NCBI RefSeq assembly: GCF_008017535.1
Contig: NZ_VRUA01000004.1
Location: 124,001-188,000 of the forward strand
Length of the DNA: 64,000 nucleotides
DNA from: Ottowia flava
GTDB taxonomy: Bacteria > Pseudomonadota > Gammaproteobacteria > Burkholderiales > Burkholderiaceae_C
Direction: 5' to 3'
A program made the position numbers and the translations under genes. The notes beneath the pieces were generated by a model, which saw nothing but the letters and a program-made list of their open reading frames with translations, was not told the origin of the DNA and did no database searches. Below are positions 7,717-16,643 of the stretch, piece by piece; within the stretch, counting starts at the first letter, position 1; each line of letters starts with the position of its first letter.

Positions 7717-8594
7717 TGAGCACCGCGATTCTTTCTTCACCCGGCATTGCGCCGCCGCCGCGTCGGCGCGCGGCGCGGCGCGTGTTGCCGGGCTTCAACC
7801 TGACGCTGGGCTACACGCTGCTGTACCTGGGCCTGATCGTGCTGATCCCGCTGTCGGCGCTGGTGTTCAAGACGCTGTCGATGAGCTGGGCGGACTTCTG
7901 GGCCGCCATCAGCGCGCCGCGCGTGCTGGCCTCGTTCCGGCTGACGTTCGGCGCCTCGCTGATCGCGGCGCTGGTCAACGTGGTGTTCGGCCTGCTGATC
8001 GCCTGGGTGCTGGTGCGCTACCAATTTCCAGGCAAGAAAATCGCCGACGCACTGGTCGATTTGCCCTTTGCGCTGCCCACCGCCGTGGCGGGCATTGCGC
8101 TGACCGCCATCCTGGCCGGCAACGGCTGGATCGGCCAGTATCTGGAGCCGCTGGGGATCGAACTGGCCTTCAAGCCCGCGGGCATCGTCGTCGCGCTGAT
8201 CTTCATCGGTCTGCCCTTCGTCGTGCGCACGGTGCAACCGGTGCTGGAAGACACCGAGAAAGAACTGGAAGAGGCCGCCGCCTGCCTGGGCGCCACGCGC
8301 TGGCAGACCTTTTGGCGCGTGATCTTTCCGGCCATCGCGCCGGCGCTGCTGACGGGCTTTGCCATGGCGTTTGCGCGGGCGGTGGGCGAATACGGCTCGG
8401 TCATCTTCATCGCCGGCAACATGCCGATGGTCAGCGAGATCACGCCGTTGATCATCATCGGCAAGCTGGAGCAGTACGACTACGCCGGCGCCACCGCGGT
8501 CGCGTCGGTGATGCTGCTGATTTCCTTCATCCTGCTGCTGATCATCAACGGCCTGCAGGCTTGGGGCCGACGCCGCTACGGAGGTGCCGCATGA
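7716..8594 (+). CDS. cysT: Sulfate ABC transporter, permease CysT (CysU)
   Basis: A 292-residue inner-membrane permease that forms the translocation channel with CysW. It has about six membrane segments and an EAA-type cytoplasmic loop, [26 protein letters not shown], which docks onto CysA. The family opening [25 protein letters not shown] supports the ATG at 7716; upstream in-frame ATGs would add translated repeat sequence. There is no Shine-Dalgarno because a dispersed repeat abuts the start. The stop overlaps the cysW start (ATGA), indicating translational coupling. Confidence 0.95.
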   Translation: MSTAILSSPGIAPPPRRRAARRVLPGFNLTLGYTLLYLGLIVLIPLSALVFKTLSMSWADFWAAISAPRVLASFRLTFGASLIAALVNVVFGLLIAWVLVRYQFPGKKIADALVDLPFALPTAVAGIALTAILAGNGWIGQYLEPLGIELAFKPAGIVVALIFIGLPFVVRTVQPVLEDTEKELEEAAACLGATRWQTFWRVIFPAIAPALLTGFAMAFARAVGEYGSVIFIAGNMPMVSEITPLIIIGKLEQYDYAGATAVASVMLLISFILLLIINGLQAWGRRRYGGAA

Positions 8595-9490
8595 GCGCGG
8601 CTGTAGGCATCCCCAAGCGCGTGCGCACCACCGAATCGCGCGCGGTGCGCGCGCTGCTGATCGCGCTGGCGCTCGGCTTCATGGCGCTGTTTCTGGTGCT
8701 GCCGCTGGCGGCCGTGTTTGTCGAAGCGCTGCGCGGCGGCTGGGCGGCGTATTGGGACGCGCTGAAGGAGCCCGACGCGCTGGCCTCCATCCGCCTGACG
8801 CTGCTGACGGCCGCCATCGCCGTGCCGCTGAACCTGGTGTTCGGCGTGGCCGCGGCCTGGTGCATCGCCAAGTTCGACTTCCGCGGCAAGGCGTTTTTGA
8901 CCACGCTGATCGACTTGCCGTTTTCCGTGTCGCCCGTGGTCGCCGGCCTGATCTACGTGCTGGTGTTCGGCGCGCAGGGCTGGCTGGGCCCGTGGCTGGC
9001 CGAGCACGATATCAAGATCGTGTTCGCCGTGCCGGGCATTGTGCTGGCCACGGTGTTCGTGACCTTCCCTTTCATCGCGCGCGAGCTGATCCCGCTGATG
9101 CAGGCGCAAGGCAGCGACGAAGAGCAGGCCGCGCAGGTGCTGGGCGCCAGCGGCTGGCAGACCTTCTGGCACGTCACCCTGCCGAACATCAAATGGGGCC
9201 TGATCTACGGCGTGATCCTGTGCAACGCGCGCGCCATGGGCGAGTTTGGCGCCGTGTCGGTGGTCAGCGGCCACATCCGCGGGCAGACCAACACCATGCC
9301 GCTGCACGTGGAGATTCTCTACAACGAATACCAGGGCGCGGCTGCGTTCGCGGTGGCGTCGCTGCTGGCGCTGCTGGCCATCGTCACGCTGGTGATCAAG
9401 ACACTGGTCGAGTGGCGCCACGCGCGCGAGTTGAAGGCCAGCACCGAGCTGCCGCCCGAGCCGATCGTCGCGCCACCGCTCGCCACTTGA
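8591..9490 (+). CDS. cysW: Sulfate ABC transporter, permease CysW
   Basis: A 299-residue permease, partner of CysT. It has six predicted membrane segments and the EAA loop [24 protein letters not shown]; the segment [34 protein letters not shown] is characteristic of CysW. It starts within the cysT stop. A Pro-rich C-terminal tail of about 20 residues follows the last membrane span. The next gene, cysA, follows after 71 bases occupied by a copy of the dispersed repeat. Confidence 0.95.
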   Translation: MSAAVGIPKRVRTTESRAVRALLIALALGFMALFLVLPLAAVFVEALRGGWAAYWDALKEPDALASIRLTLLTAAIAVPLNLVFGVAAAWCIAKFDFRGKAFLTTLIDLPFSVSPVVAGLIYVLVFGAQGWLGPWLAEHDIKIVFAVPGIVLATVFVTFPFIARELIPLMQAQGSDEEQAAQVLGASGWQTFWHVTLPNIKWGLIYGVILCNARAMGEFGAVSVVSGHIRGQTNTMPLHVEILYNEYQGAAAFAVASLLALLAIVTLVIKTLVEWRHARELKASTELPPEPIVAPPLAT

Positions 9491-9493
9491 ACA

Positions 9494-9558
9494 TTTGAGT
9501 CAAATCCTGCTTCAGCGCTACAGCCACCAGCGCAAGCAGCTACAAAATCAAGAGTAAT
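9494..9558 (-). repeat. Dispersed ~60-bp repeat between cysW and cysA
   Basis: On the minus strand: TTGTAGCTGCTTGCGCTGGTGGCTGTAGCGCTGAAGCAGG and then ATTTGACTCAA, a close match to the family. It fills almost the whole 71-base gap, and its end lies only a few bases before the cysA ATG. As with cysT, the usual ribosome binding site region consists of repeat sequence. Confidence 0.85.
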
Positions 9559-9561
9559 GAC

Positions 9562-10656
9562 ATGAGCATCGAGATCCGCCACGTCAACAAGAACTTCGGC
9601 AACTTTCGCGCGCTGAACGACGTCAGCCTGGACATCGGCTCGGGCGAACTGGTCGCGCTGCTCGGCCCCTCGGGCTGCGGCAAGACCACGCTGCTGCGCA
9701 TCATCGCAGGGCTGGAATCGGCCGACGCGGGCAGCATCCTGTTCAGCGGCGCCGACACCACCAACGTGCACGTGCGCGAGCGCCAGGTCGGCTTTGTGTT
9801 CCAGCATTACGCGCTGTTCCGCCACATGACGGTGGCCGAAAACGTCGCCTTCGGCCTGCGCGTGAAGCCGCGCAGCCAGCGCCCGAGCGACGCGCAGATC
9901 CGGGCCAAGGTGACCGAGCTGCTGAAGCTGGTGCAACTCGACTGGCTGGCCGACCGCTACCCGTCGCAGCTGTCCGGCGGCCAGCGCCAGCGCATCGCCC
10001 TGGCGCGCGCGCTGGCCGTCGAGCCCAAGGTGCTGCTGCTGGACGAGCCCTTCGGCGCGCTGGACGCCAAGGTGCGCAAGGAACTGCGCCGCTGGCTGCG
10101 CCGCCTGCACGATGAGCTGCACGTCACCAGCATCTTCGTCACGCACGACCAGGAAGAAGCGCTGGAAGTGGCCGACCGCGTGGTCGTCATGAACAAGGGC
10201 CAGATCGAGCAGGTCGGCACGCCGCAGCAGGTGTGGGAACAGCCGGCCAGCCCCTTTGTGTACGGCTTTCTGGGCGATGTGAACCTGTTCCGCGGCCGCG
10301 CCAGCGGTGGCCAGATGCAGGTGGGCGACTGGCAAATCGCCGCGCCGGAGGTGGCGGGCGCGCTGGACGCCGACGCCATGGCCTTCGTGCGCCCGAGCGA
10401 TCTGGCCGTCGTGCCCGACCTGCCCGGCGCCGAAGGCCTGCCGGTGCGCCTGGACCGCGCCCTGGTGGTCGGCCCGATGGCGCGATTGGAGCTGCTGGCC
10501 AATGCCGGCGACGCGCACGAACAGATCCTGGAAGCGCACCTGCCCGCCGACGAATACCGCCGCCTGGGCGTGGGCGAAGGCGACACCGTGCGCGTGGCCC
10601 CGCGCAAGGCGCGCGTGTTCCTGGAAGTGGCAGACGACCCGGCGACGATGATCTGA
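9562..10656 (+). CDS. cysA: Sulfate/thiosulfate import ATP-binding protein CysA
   Basis: A 364-residue ATPase that powers the importer. Walker A is GPSGCGKT at residues 35-42, followed by a Q-loop in [11 protein letters not shown], the signature [15 protein letters not shown], Walker B with [12 protein letters not shown], and the H-loop in [18 protein letters not shown]-like regulatory domain occupies the C-terminal third. The family usually has 350-365 residues. The only start-site context is the adjoining repeat, with weak AGAG/AAG purines. It is the last gene of the sulfate cluster. Confidence 0.96.
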   Translation: MSIEIRHVNKNFGNFRALNDVSLDIGSGELVALLGPSGCGKTTLLRIIAGLESADAGSILFSGADTTNVHVRERQVGFVFQHYALFRHMTVAENVAFGLRVKPRSQRPSDAQIRAKVTELLKLVQLDWLADRYPSQLSGGQRQRIALARALAVEPKVLLLDEPFGALDAKVRKELRRWLRRLHDELHVTSIFVTHDQEEALEVADRVVVMNKGQIEQVGTPQQVWEQPASPFVYGFLGDVNLFRGRASGGQMQVGDWQIAAPEVAGALDADAMAFVRPSDLAVVPDLPGAEGLPVRLDRALVVGPMARLELLANAGDAHEQILEAHLPADEYRRLGVGEGDTVRVAPRKARVFLEVADDPATMI

Positions 10657-10674
10657 CGCGCGGCGCTATCGCTG

Positions 10675-10726
10675 CAGTATCGATAGCTGCTTGCGCAGGT
10701 GGTTGTAGCGCCAACGCCGTTTTTGG
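10675..10726 (+). repeat. Dispersed ~60-bp repeat downstream of cysA
   Basis: AGTATCGATAGCTGCTTGCG continues as CAGGTGGTTGTAGCGCCAACGCC, a plus-oriented family member. It lies 20 bases after the cysA stop in the gap before the universal stress gene. The remaining gap to 10887 shows no gene; I see only GC-rich short inverted motifs. Confidence 0.8.
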
Positions 10727-10887
10727 CATGAATTGCCGGCACTGGGCGCCACGGGCACCGGCCACCACGCCGGGCCTTGTCGCTTTCCCTCATCGCCAAG
10801 TGCGCGGGGCCGCGCTATGCTGCCGGGCGACGCGCGCGCCGCGCGCGCATTCCATGCACTGACCGCATCTCACACAAGGAAGCCGCC

Positions 10888-11277
10888 ATGACCATCCTCG
10901 TCGCCTACGTCGCGCGCCCCGAAGGCAAAGCCGCCCTGGACAAAGGCATCGAAATCGCCACCCGCCGCAATGAACCGCTGGTCGTCGTCAACGCCGGCCC
11001 CGGCGGGCGCGACGACGCGAGCGTGGTCGATGGTTACGAAGGTGAACGCGTGGCCGAACGCCTGGCCACGCTGTCGGTGCCGGCCGAGTTCAAGCACTTT
11101 GTGCGCGGCAAAAGCGCGGTGGAAGAAATCGACGAGCTGGTGCACCAGCTGCAGGTGTCGGTGTTGGTGATCGGCCTGCGCCGCCGCTCGGCCGTGGGCA
11201 AGCTGCTGCTGGGCAGCACGGCGCAGGAGATCCTGATGACCGTGTCCTGCCCCGTGCTGGCCGTGAAGGCCGACTGA
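10888..11277 (+). CDS. Universal stress protein (UspA family)
   Basis: A 129-residue single-domain Usp protein. The segment VLVIGLRRRSAVGKLLLGSTAQEIL near the C-terminus is the Usp nucleotide-binding signature (G-x2-x-G..G-S/T), followed by the terminal strand CPVLAVKAD. AAGGA nine bases before the ATG at 10888 supports this start over upstream frames. Usp proteins are cytoplasmic, act in stress survival and often bind ATP. It has no clear functional tie to cysA. Confidence 0.9.
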   Translation: MTILVAYVARPEGKAALDKGIEIATRRNEPLVVVNAGPGGRDDASVVDGYEGERVAERLATLSVPAEFKHFVRGKSAVEEIDELVHQLQVSVLVIGLRRRSAVGKLLLGSTAQEILMTVSCPVLAVKAD

Positions 11278-11369
11278 TCCTGTCTATCACCGTCGGCAAT
11301 TCATTTTGGGCCAGAGGCACCTGTGACTGCAGATGCTTCCGGCCAACCAGTTCCCTGACTGATAAAACC

Positions 11370-11684
11370 ATGAGCACTTACGAAGTTGTCAGAAAAGCCA
11401 TTTCGAATAGGCAGATCGTTGTAGCCACGTACAAGGGACACCTTCGAGAAATGTGCCCCCACGTGATTGGGAAAAAGAACGGCCGCACTCAAGCGCTGTT
11501 CTATCAATTCGGCGGTACTAGTAGTAGTGGCGCAATCATCCCCGGCTCTCCCGAAAACTGGCGATGCATTCCGATCGACGACCTTATCAACGTATCCGTG
11601 AAAGACGGTCATTGGAGGACGGCCGACAATCATTCTCGCGCTCAAACATGCGTAGACGAGATTGATCTCGAGGTCGCCCTCTAA
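11370..11684 (+). CDS. Small WYL-domain-like protein of unknown function
   Basis: A 104-residue protein with the pattern of an isolated WYL-type fold: a start like AISNRQIVVATYKGHLREMCPHVIGKKNGR, then ALFYQFGG, and WRCIPIDDLINVSV near the end, as in the WYL segment that sets nucleotide- or ligand-responsive regulators. There is no DNA-binding domain. The gene is visibly less GC-rich (near 50 per cent by eye) and uses AT-rich codons unlike its neighbours, suggesting recent acquisition. The family assignment is by pattern only and moderately sure. Confidence 0.6.
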   Translation: MSTYEVVRKAISNRQIVVATYKGHLREMCPHVIGKKNGRTQALFYQFGGTSSSGAIIPGSPENWRCIPIDDLINVSVKDGHWRTADNHSRAQTCVDEIDLEVAL

Positions 11685-11741
11685 CACTAGACGTTTGAGT
11701 CAAAGCCTCTTTGCGACGCAAGGAGGTTTGCCAATAAGCGC

Positions 11742-12983
11742 TTACTTTTTGATCAACGGGCAGCGCGACTGCGCCAGCGGCTGGAAGGCCTGATCGCCCG
11801 GAATGGTCTGCTGGATCTTGTAAAGATCCCATTCGCCCTTGGATTCGGTCGGCGTCTTGACCTGCACCAGCATCATGTCGTGCACCAAGCGGCCGTCGTC
11901 GCGGATCCTGCCCTTGCGCACCACGGCGTCGTTGACCTCGGTCGCCTTCATCCTGGCCATCACGGCCTGCGCCTCATCGGTGCCGGCGGCCTGCACGGCC
12001 CTCAGGTAGTGCAGCACGGCCGAGTACACGGCCGCCTGCATCATGGTCGGCATCTTCTTCATGCGGTCGAAGTAGCGCTTGGAAAATGCCCGCGTCTGCG
12101 CGTCCTGGTCCCAATAGAAGCCGGTGGTGATGTACATGCCCTGCGCGTTGGGCAGGCCCATGCCGTGCACCTCCGTCAACAGCGCCAACAGCGGCGTGAA
12201 GACCTGCTTGTTGGCGCCCGTGCCCAGGCCGAATTCGCGTGCCTGCTTGACGGTGTTCAGCGTGTCCGCGCCCGAGTTGGCCAGCCCGATCACCTGCGCC
12301 TTGGAGTTCTGCGCCTGCAGCAGGTAGGACGACATGTCGCTGGTGCCCACCGGGTGCTTGACGCTGCCCAGCACCTGGCCGCCGTTGGCCTGAACGATGG
12401 CGCGCGCGTCCTTTTCCAGCGCGGCGCCAAAGGCGTAGTCGGCGCTGATGAAGTACCAGCTCTTGAGCCCCTGCGCACTGAGCGCGCGTGCCGTACCCGT
12501 GGCCAGCGCGTAGGTATCGTACATCCAGTGCACGGTGCTCTTGTTGCACTGTTCGTTGGTGATGGCGGCCGAGCCGGCGCCGGTGACCAGGGCCAGCTTG
12601 CCCTTGTCGTCGGCGATTTTCTGCACCGCCAACGCCACGTTGGAAAAGGTCAGGTCGGTGATCATGTCGACCTGCTTGGTGTCGAACCACTCGCGCGCCA
12701 GGTTGGCGCCGATGTCGGTCTTGCCCTGGTGGTCGGCGCTGATCAGCTCGATCGGCTGACCCAGCACCTTCTTGTCCTTGGCGAAGTCCGCGATCGCCAG
12801 TTCGGCCGCGACCACCGAGCCGCGCCCCGAGTTGTCGGCCGACACGCCGGACATGTCGGTCAGCACGCCGATCTTGACCACGTTGTCGCTCGCACCCGCC
12901 GCGTGGGCCGCGGTCGCGGCCATCAACACCGCAGCCGCGCACCACGCCCCCACTTTGACCGTCTGCCGTTCGCCCTTGCCCAT
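11742..12983 (-). CDS. Orphan branched-chain amino-acid type ABC substrate-binding protein
   Basis: A 413-residue periplasmic receptor of the LivJ/LivK (Peripla_BP_6) superfamily. A signal peptide ends near residue 28 (ATAAHA), and the mature part opens VVKIGVLTDMSGVSADNSG. It is paralogous to the binding protein of the liv cluster at 43747-44967 (both have a SS-x-LLQAQ-S-KA-VIGLAN block). No permease or ATPase genes are adjacent, so it may feed the liv importer encoded 30 kb away, or act in sensing. The ligand is not predictable; related proteins bind aromatic acids, amides or amino acids. Confidence 0.9.
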   Translation of the reverse strand: MGKGERQTVKVGAWCAAAVLMAATAAHAAGASDNVVKIGVLTDMSGVSADNSGRGSVVAAELAIADFAKDKKVLGQPIELISADHQGKTDIGANLAREWFDTKQVDMITDLTFSNVALAVQKIADDKGKLALVTGAGSAAITNEQCNKSTVHWMYDTYALATGTARALSAQGLKSWYFISADYAFGAALEKDARAIVQANGGQVLGSVKHPVGTSDMSSYLLQAQNSKAQVIGLANSGADTLNTVKQAREFGLGTGANKQVFTPLLALLTEVHGMGLPNAQGMYITTGFYWDQDAQTRAFSKRYFDRMKKMPTMMQAAVYSAVLHYLRAVQAAGTDEAQAVMARMKATEVNDAVVRKGRIRDDGRLVHDMMLVQVKTPTESKGEWDLYKIQQTIPGDQAFQPLAQSRCPLIKK

Positions 12984-13114
12984 ACCTGCTCCTCTCCAGT
13001 TGGTGAATTAGGTGCCTACGCTAGTCACGCACGACGGTCCCGTCAACCCGGAAAGAACCTGTCGCACTGGCGGAACGGGGCTGGGCAGCTTCATGCCGGC
13101 CGAAAAACGAGCAC

Positions 13115-13139
13115 AAAAAAGCCCACCGGCGGGTAGGCT
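13115..13139 (-). terminator. Rho-independent terminator downstream of ssb
   Basis: In the leftward direction the sequence reads AGCCTACCCGCC then GGTGGGCT followed by six Ts. The stem AGCC-ACC/GGT-GGCT with a run of T is a standard intrinsic terminator and lies 23 bases beyond the ssb stop. Confidence 0.85.
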
Positions 13140-13161
13140 GCTTGGCTCGGCTCCGCGCCGA

Positions 13162-13680
13162 TCAGAAGGGGATGTCGTCGTCCATGTCGTCGAAACCCGA
13201 CGAGGACGATGGCGCAGGCGCGGGGGCTGCGCGGGGCGCGGGCGGGCGCGAAGCGGGTGCGGGCGCGGCGCGGCGCGGCGCGTCGTAGCCGCCACCTCCA
13301 CCGCCGCCGCCGTAACCGCCCTCGTCTCCGGCACCTCCCATGCCCTGGCGGCTGCCCAGCATCTGCATGGTGTCGCCGCGGATTTCGGTGGAATAGCGGT
13401 CGGCGCCCGACTGATCCTGCCACTTGCGCGTGCGCAGGCTGCCTTCGACGTAGACCTGCGACCCTTTGCGCAGGTACTGCGCGGCGATTTCGGCCAGGCG
13501 GCCGTTGAACACGACCGAATGCCATTCGGTGTGCTCACGCATTTCGCCGCTCTGCTTGTCCTTCCACTTGTCGGTGGTGGCGATGCGCACGTTGCAGATC
13601 TGATCGCCACTCGGGAAGGTGCGCGTTTCAGGGTCGCGGCCCAGGTTGCCGACGATGATGACTTTGTTGACGGAGGCCAT
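13162..13680 (-). CDS. ssb: Single-stranded DNA-binding protein
   Basis: A 172-residue SSB that coats single-stranded DNA in replication and repair. The OB fold covers residues 1-110 ([48 protein letters not shown]). A flexible Gly- and Pro/Ala-rich linker follows, and the acidic tip [10 protein letters not shown] recruits partner proteins. In many betaproteobacteria a YajR-like MFS gene sits next to ssb; here that MFS gene lies beyond a ClC channel gene. Confidence 0.98.
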   Translation of the reverse strand: MASVNKVIIVGNLGRDPETRTFPSGDQICNVRIATTDKWKDKQSGEMREHTEWHSVVFNGRLAEIAAQYLRKGSQVYVEGSLRTRKWQDQSGADRYSTEIRGDTMQMLGSRQGMGGAGDEGGYGGGGGGGGYDAPRRAAPAPASRPPAPRAAPAPAPSSSSGFDDMDDDIPF

Positions 13681-13761
13681 GGGATGGGTTCGCAGGTGCG
13701 GATCTCGGAAACGGCCAATTCTGACATGTCCGGCGAAACCCGCGTGTCAGAATGACCCGGC

Positions 13762-15258
13762 ATGTCCGACGGCCAGAACCAAGACCCCGACTTCTACAGC
13801 CACCTGCGCAGCGAGCTCTCGGACGGCTGGCGCTGGGTGGACCGGGCGGTGGTACTGGCCTACGGCGCGGTCGCGGGCCTGGTGGTGGTGGCGTTCACCC
13901 TGCTCAGCTACATGGCCTACGGTTTCTATGAATCGCTGGCCGACACCGCACCCAAGTGGTTCCTGCTGCTGTGGACGCCGGCCGTGACCGCCGGCATCGT
14001 CTGGGTCACGCGGCGCTATTTCCCGCTGGCGGCGGGCTCGGGCATTCCGCAGGTGGTGGCGGCGCTGGACCCCGGGCTGGACGACGCCGGGCGTTCGCGC
14101 TTTGTCTCCCTCAAGTTGTCGGCGGCCAAGGTCGCACTGGCCTCCGCCGGACTGCTGGGCGGCCTGTCGGTCGGCCGTGAAGGGCCGTCGGTGCAGGTGG
14201 CCGCCGGCGTCATGCTGCACTGCCAGCGCTGGATGCGGCACCGCCAGGCGCTGATCAACCCCTACATGCTGCTGGTGGCGGGCGGCGCGGCGGGGATCGC
14301 CGCCGCCTTCAACGCGCCGCTGGCGGGGGTGGTGTTCGCCATCGAAGAGCTGTCGCGCAAGTTCGAGGCGCGCTACAGCGGCGTGATCATCGCGGCCATC
14401 GTGCTGGCCGGCCTGATGGGTGTGTCGGCCTTCGGCAACTCGGCGTACTTCGGCTCGATCGAGGTCGCCCCGCTGGGGTTGCGGCACATCGTGCCGTCAC
14501 TGCTGGTCGCCATGGTGTGTGGCCTGGCGGGCGGGCTGTTTTCCAAGCTGCTGATCATTTCGCTCAGCGGCCAGTCGACCGACCGGCTCAGTGCGTTGCG
14601 GCGTGCGCGGCCGGTGGCCTTTGCGGCGCTGGTCGGACTGCTCATCGCCATCATCGGCTTGTCCACGGGCGGCATGACCACGGGCAGCGGCACCGAAGCA
14701 GCGCGCCACCTGCTGCACGCCGAGTCGCCCGTCCCCGGCGCCGAGGTGTTCGGCGTGATGAAGTTCATCACCACCTGGCTGACGGCCTGGACCGGCGTGC
14801 CGGGCGGCCTGTTCGCGCCGTCGCTGTCGGTCGGTGCCGGGCTGGGTTACGACGTCTCGCTGCTGACGCAGGGCGACGTCAACGTCGCCCTGGTGGCCAT
14901 GGGCATGGCTGGCTTTCTGGCCGCGGTGACGCAGGCGCCGCTCACGGCCTTCATCATCGTGATGGAGATGATCGACGGGCGCCCGGTGGTGCTGTCCCTG
15001 ATGGCGGTGGCGATGATCTCGGCCGCCATCTCGCGCATGATCAGCCGTCCGCTCTATGAAACGCTGGCCTCACGCATGCTGGCGGGCGCGATCGCCGCGC
15101 AGGCCAGCGAAGCTGCGGCTAAGGCGCGGGCGGCGGGGGCGTTGACGGATCCCCCTGCTGCGCCTGAGCCGGCACCGGCTGACCCCAGCCCAGCAGCAGC
15201 CACACCAGCGCCAGCGCCGACGTCGCCGCAAACACCCCCGTCGGCCCCCACGCCTTGA
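13762..15258 (+). CDS. ClC-family chloride channel/antiporter
   Basis: A 498-residue inner-membrane protein with the three selectivity-filter signatures of the ClC family: GSGIPQ, GREGPSVQ and GGLFAPSLSVGAG. It lacks a C-terminal CBS pair. The last 45 residues are Ala/Pro-rich with no secondary-structure signal. The gene is divergent from ssb across 81 bases. Its final 140 bases overlap the end of the convergent MFS gene, so this tail is read antisense to the MFS C-terminus and probably has no conserved role. Confidence 0.93.
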   Translation: MSDGQNQDPDFYSHLRSELSDGWRWVDRAVVLAYGAVAGLVVVAFTLLSYMAYGFYESLADTAPKWFLLLWTPAVTAGIVWVTRRYFPLAAGSGIPQVVAALDPGLDDAGRSRFVSLKLSAAKVALASAGLLGGLSVGREGPSVQVAAGVMLHCQRWMRHRQALINPYMLLVAGGAAGIAAAFNAPLAGVVFAIEELSRKFEARYSGVIIAAIVLAGLMGVSAFGNSAYFGSIEVAPLGLRHIVPSLLVAMVCGLAGGLFSKLLIISLSGQSTDRLSALRRARPVAFAALVGLLIAIIGLSTGGMTTGSGTEAARHLLHAESPVPGAEVFGVMKFITTWLTAWTGVPGGLFAPSLSVGAGLGYDVSLLTQGDVNVALVAMGMAGFLAAVTQAPLTAFIIVMEMIDGRPVVLSLMAVAMISAAISRMISRPLYETLASRMLAGAIAAQASEAAAKARAAGALTDPPAAPEPAPADPSPAAATPAPAPTSPQTPPSAPTP

Positions 15259-16378
15259 GCGCCAGACCGCCCAAGGCGCCGCCGGCAAACAGGCCCAGGG
15301 ACTGCAGCGTGTTGTAGACGCCCAGCGCCGCACCGCGCGCGTGGGCCGGCGCCATGCGCGAGATCAGGCTCGGCTGGCTGGCCTCCAGGATGTTGAAGGC
15401 CACAAAGAATCCGAACAGCGCGATGCCCAGCGCCCACACGCCCGGCTGGCGCGGCGCCAGCACCAGCAGCGCCACCTGCACCACGAACAGCAGCGCCACC
15501 GCACCCCGCAGCACCAGACGCAGCTGGCCGCGCCGCTCCAGCGCGAAAAGGCCGCCCAGCAACAGGAAGGACACGCCCACGGCGGGCAGGTAGACGTGCC
15601 AGTGCTCGGCCTTGGGCACGCCGGCCTGTACCAGCAGTGCCGGCACCACGCCCCACATCGCCATCTGCACGGTGTGCAGCACGAACACGCCCAAATCCAG
15701 CCGCCACAACTTGGGGTGCAGCCACACGTCGGACAGCTTGCCGCGCGGCATGTCGGCGTGGCGCGCGGGCTCGGCCGGGGTCCACAGCAGGACCACGGCG
15801 ATGCCGGCCAGTGCCAGCAGCGCGGTCAGCCAGAACAGGCCCGACAGCCCGATGGCGCCGGCCAGCGGCGGCGCGGCCATCAGCGAAATCGCAAACGTCA
15901 GCCCGATGCTGGCACCCACCAGCGCCATGCCCTTGGTGCGCACCTCGTCGCGCGTCAGGTCGGCCAGCAGCGCCGTCACCGCGGCCGACACCGCGCCGGC
16001 GCCCTGCACGGCGCGGCCGACCGCCAGCCATTGCACGGTGGGGGCCAGCGCGGCCAGCGCGCTGCCCACGGCGAACACCACCAGGCCCAGCACGATGATC
16101 TTCTTGCGCCCGAAGCGGTCGGACGCCAGACCCAGCGGCACCTGCATCACCGCCTGCGTCAGGCCGTACACGCCCATGGCCAGGCCGATCAGCGCCGGGT
16201 CGTTGCCGCCGGGCAGCTTGGCCGCCTCCAGCGCGAACACGGGCAGCACCAGGAACAGACCCAGCATGCGCAGCGCGAAGATCGCCGCCATCGAGAAGCT
16301 GGCGCGCCGTTCGGCGGGGGTCATGCGGTGGGCAGGGGCGGCGTCGGCCGCGGAGCGGGAAGCGTGGGGAGCGGACAT
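15119..16378 (-). CDS. MFS transporter, YajR-like
   Basis: A 419-residue, 12-span major facilitator. The loop 2-3 motif reads GLASDRFGRKKIIVLG, and the N-terminal span RMLGLFLVLPVFALEA resembles YajR-type transporters, which in betaproteobacteria are commonly encoded between uvrA and ssb. No uvrA is present here. The C-terminus ends in a short Pro-rich tail that overlaps the ClC gene tail to tail. The substrate is unknown; efflux is likely. Confidence 0.9.
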   Translation of the reverse strand: MSAPHASRSAADAAPAHRMTPAERRASFSMAAIFALRMLGLFLVLPVFALEAAKLPGGNDPALIGLAMGVYGLTQAVMQVPLGLASDRFGRKKIIVLGLVVFAVGSALAALAPTVQWLAVGRAVQGAGAVSAAVTALLADLTRDEVRTKGMALVGASIGLTFAISLMAAPPLAGAIGLSGLFWLTALLALAGIAVVLLWTPAEPARHADMPRGKLSDVWLHPKLWRLDLGVFVLHTVQMAMWGVVPALLVQAGVPKAEHWHVYLPAVGVSFLLLGGLFALERRGQLRLVLRGAVALLFVVQVALLVLAPRQPGVWALGIALFGFFVAFNILEASQPSLISRMAPAHARGAALGVYNTLQSLGLFAGGALGGLALKAWGPTGVFAATSALALVWLLLGWGQPVPAQAQQGDPSTPPPPAP

Positions 16379-16530
16379 GCAGGCAAAGGCGTGTGGGCGC
16401 CAAGGGGCGCCAGCCGGGGGCTATTGTCCCGCATCGATGTGCGGGGGCGCCCGGCGCGCCTGCGGTCGGTGGCGGCTCAGGCGGCGAACAGGTGGGTGCG
16501 AGCCCCGAGCGTCTGCCGAGCCATCTTCAT

Positions 16531-16590
16531 TTTGCTATGTTTTCAATAGCTGCTTGCGCAGATGACTGTAGGACTGGAGGCATATTTCCC
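16531..16590 (+). repeat. Dispersed ~60-bp repeat
   Basis: TTTTCAATAGCTGCTTGCGC continues AGATGACTGTAGGACTGGAGGC and ATATTTCC, one of the clearest family members. It lies in the 265-base gap between the MFS and amidotransferase genes, which holds no gene. Confidence 0.88.
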
Positions 16591-16643
16591 TAAAAACCTT
16601 GCGGTTGATGCCGCGCCAGGTATCGGCGGGCAGCAGCGGCCGC

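Noticed and set aside
15341-16549. 402-codon open frame on the plus strand antisense to the MFS gene
   Set aside because: His/Gln/Arg-rich translation with no domain; the antisense frame is open because of high GC and third-position bias in the real MFS gene.
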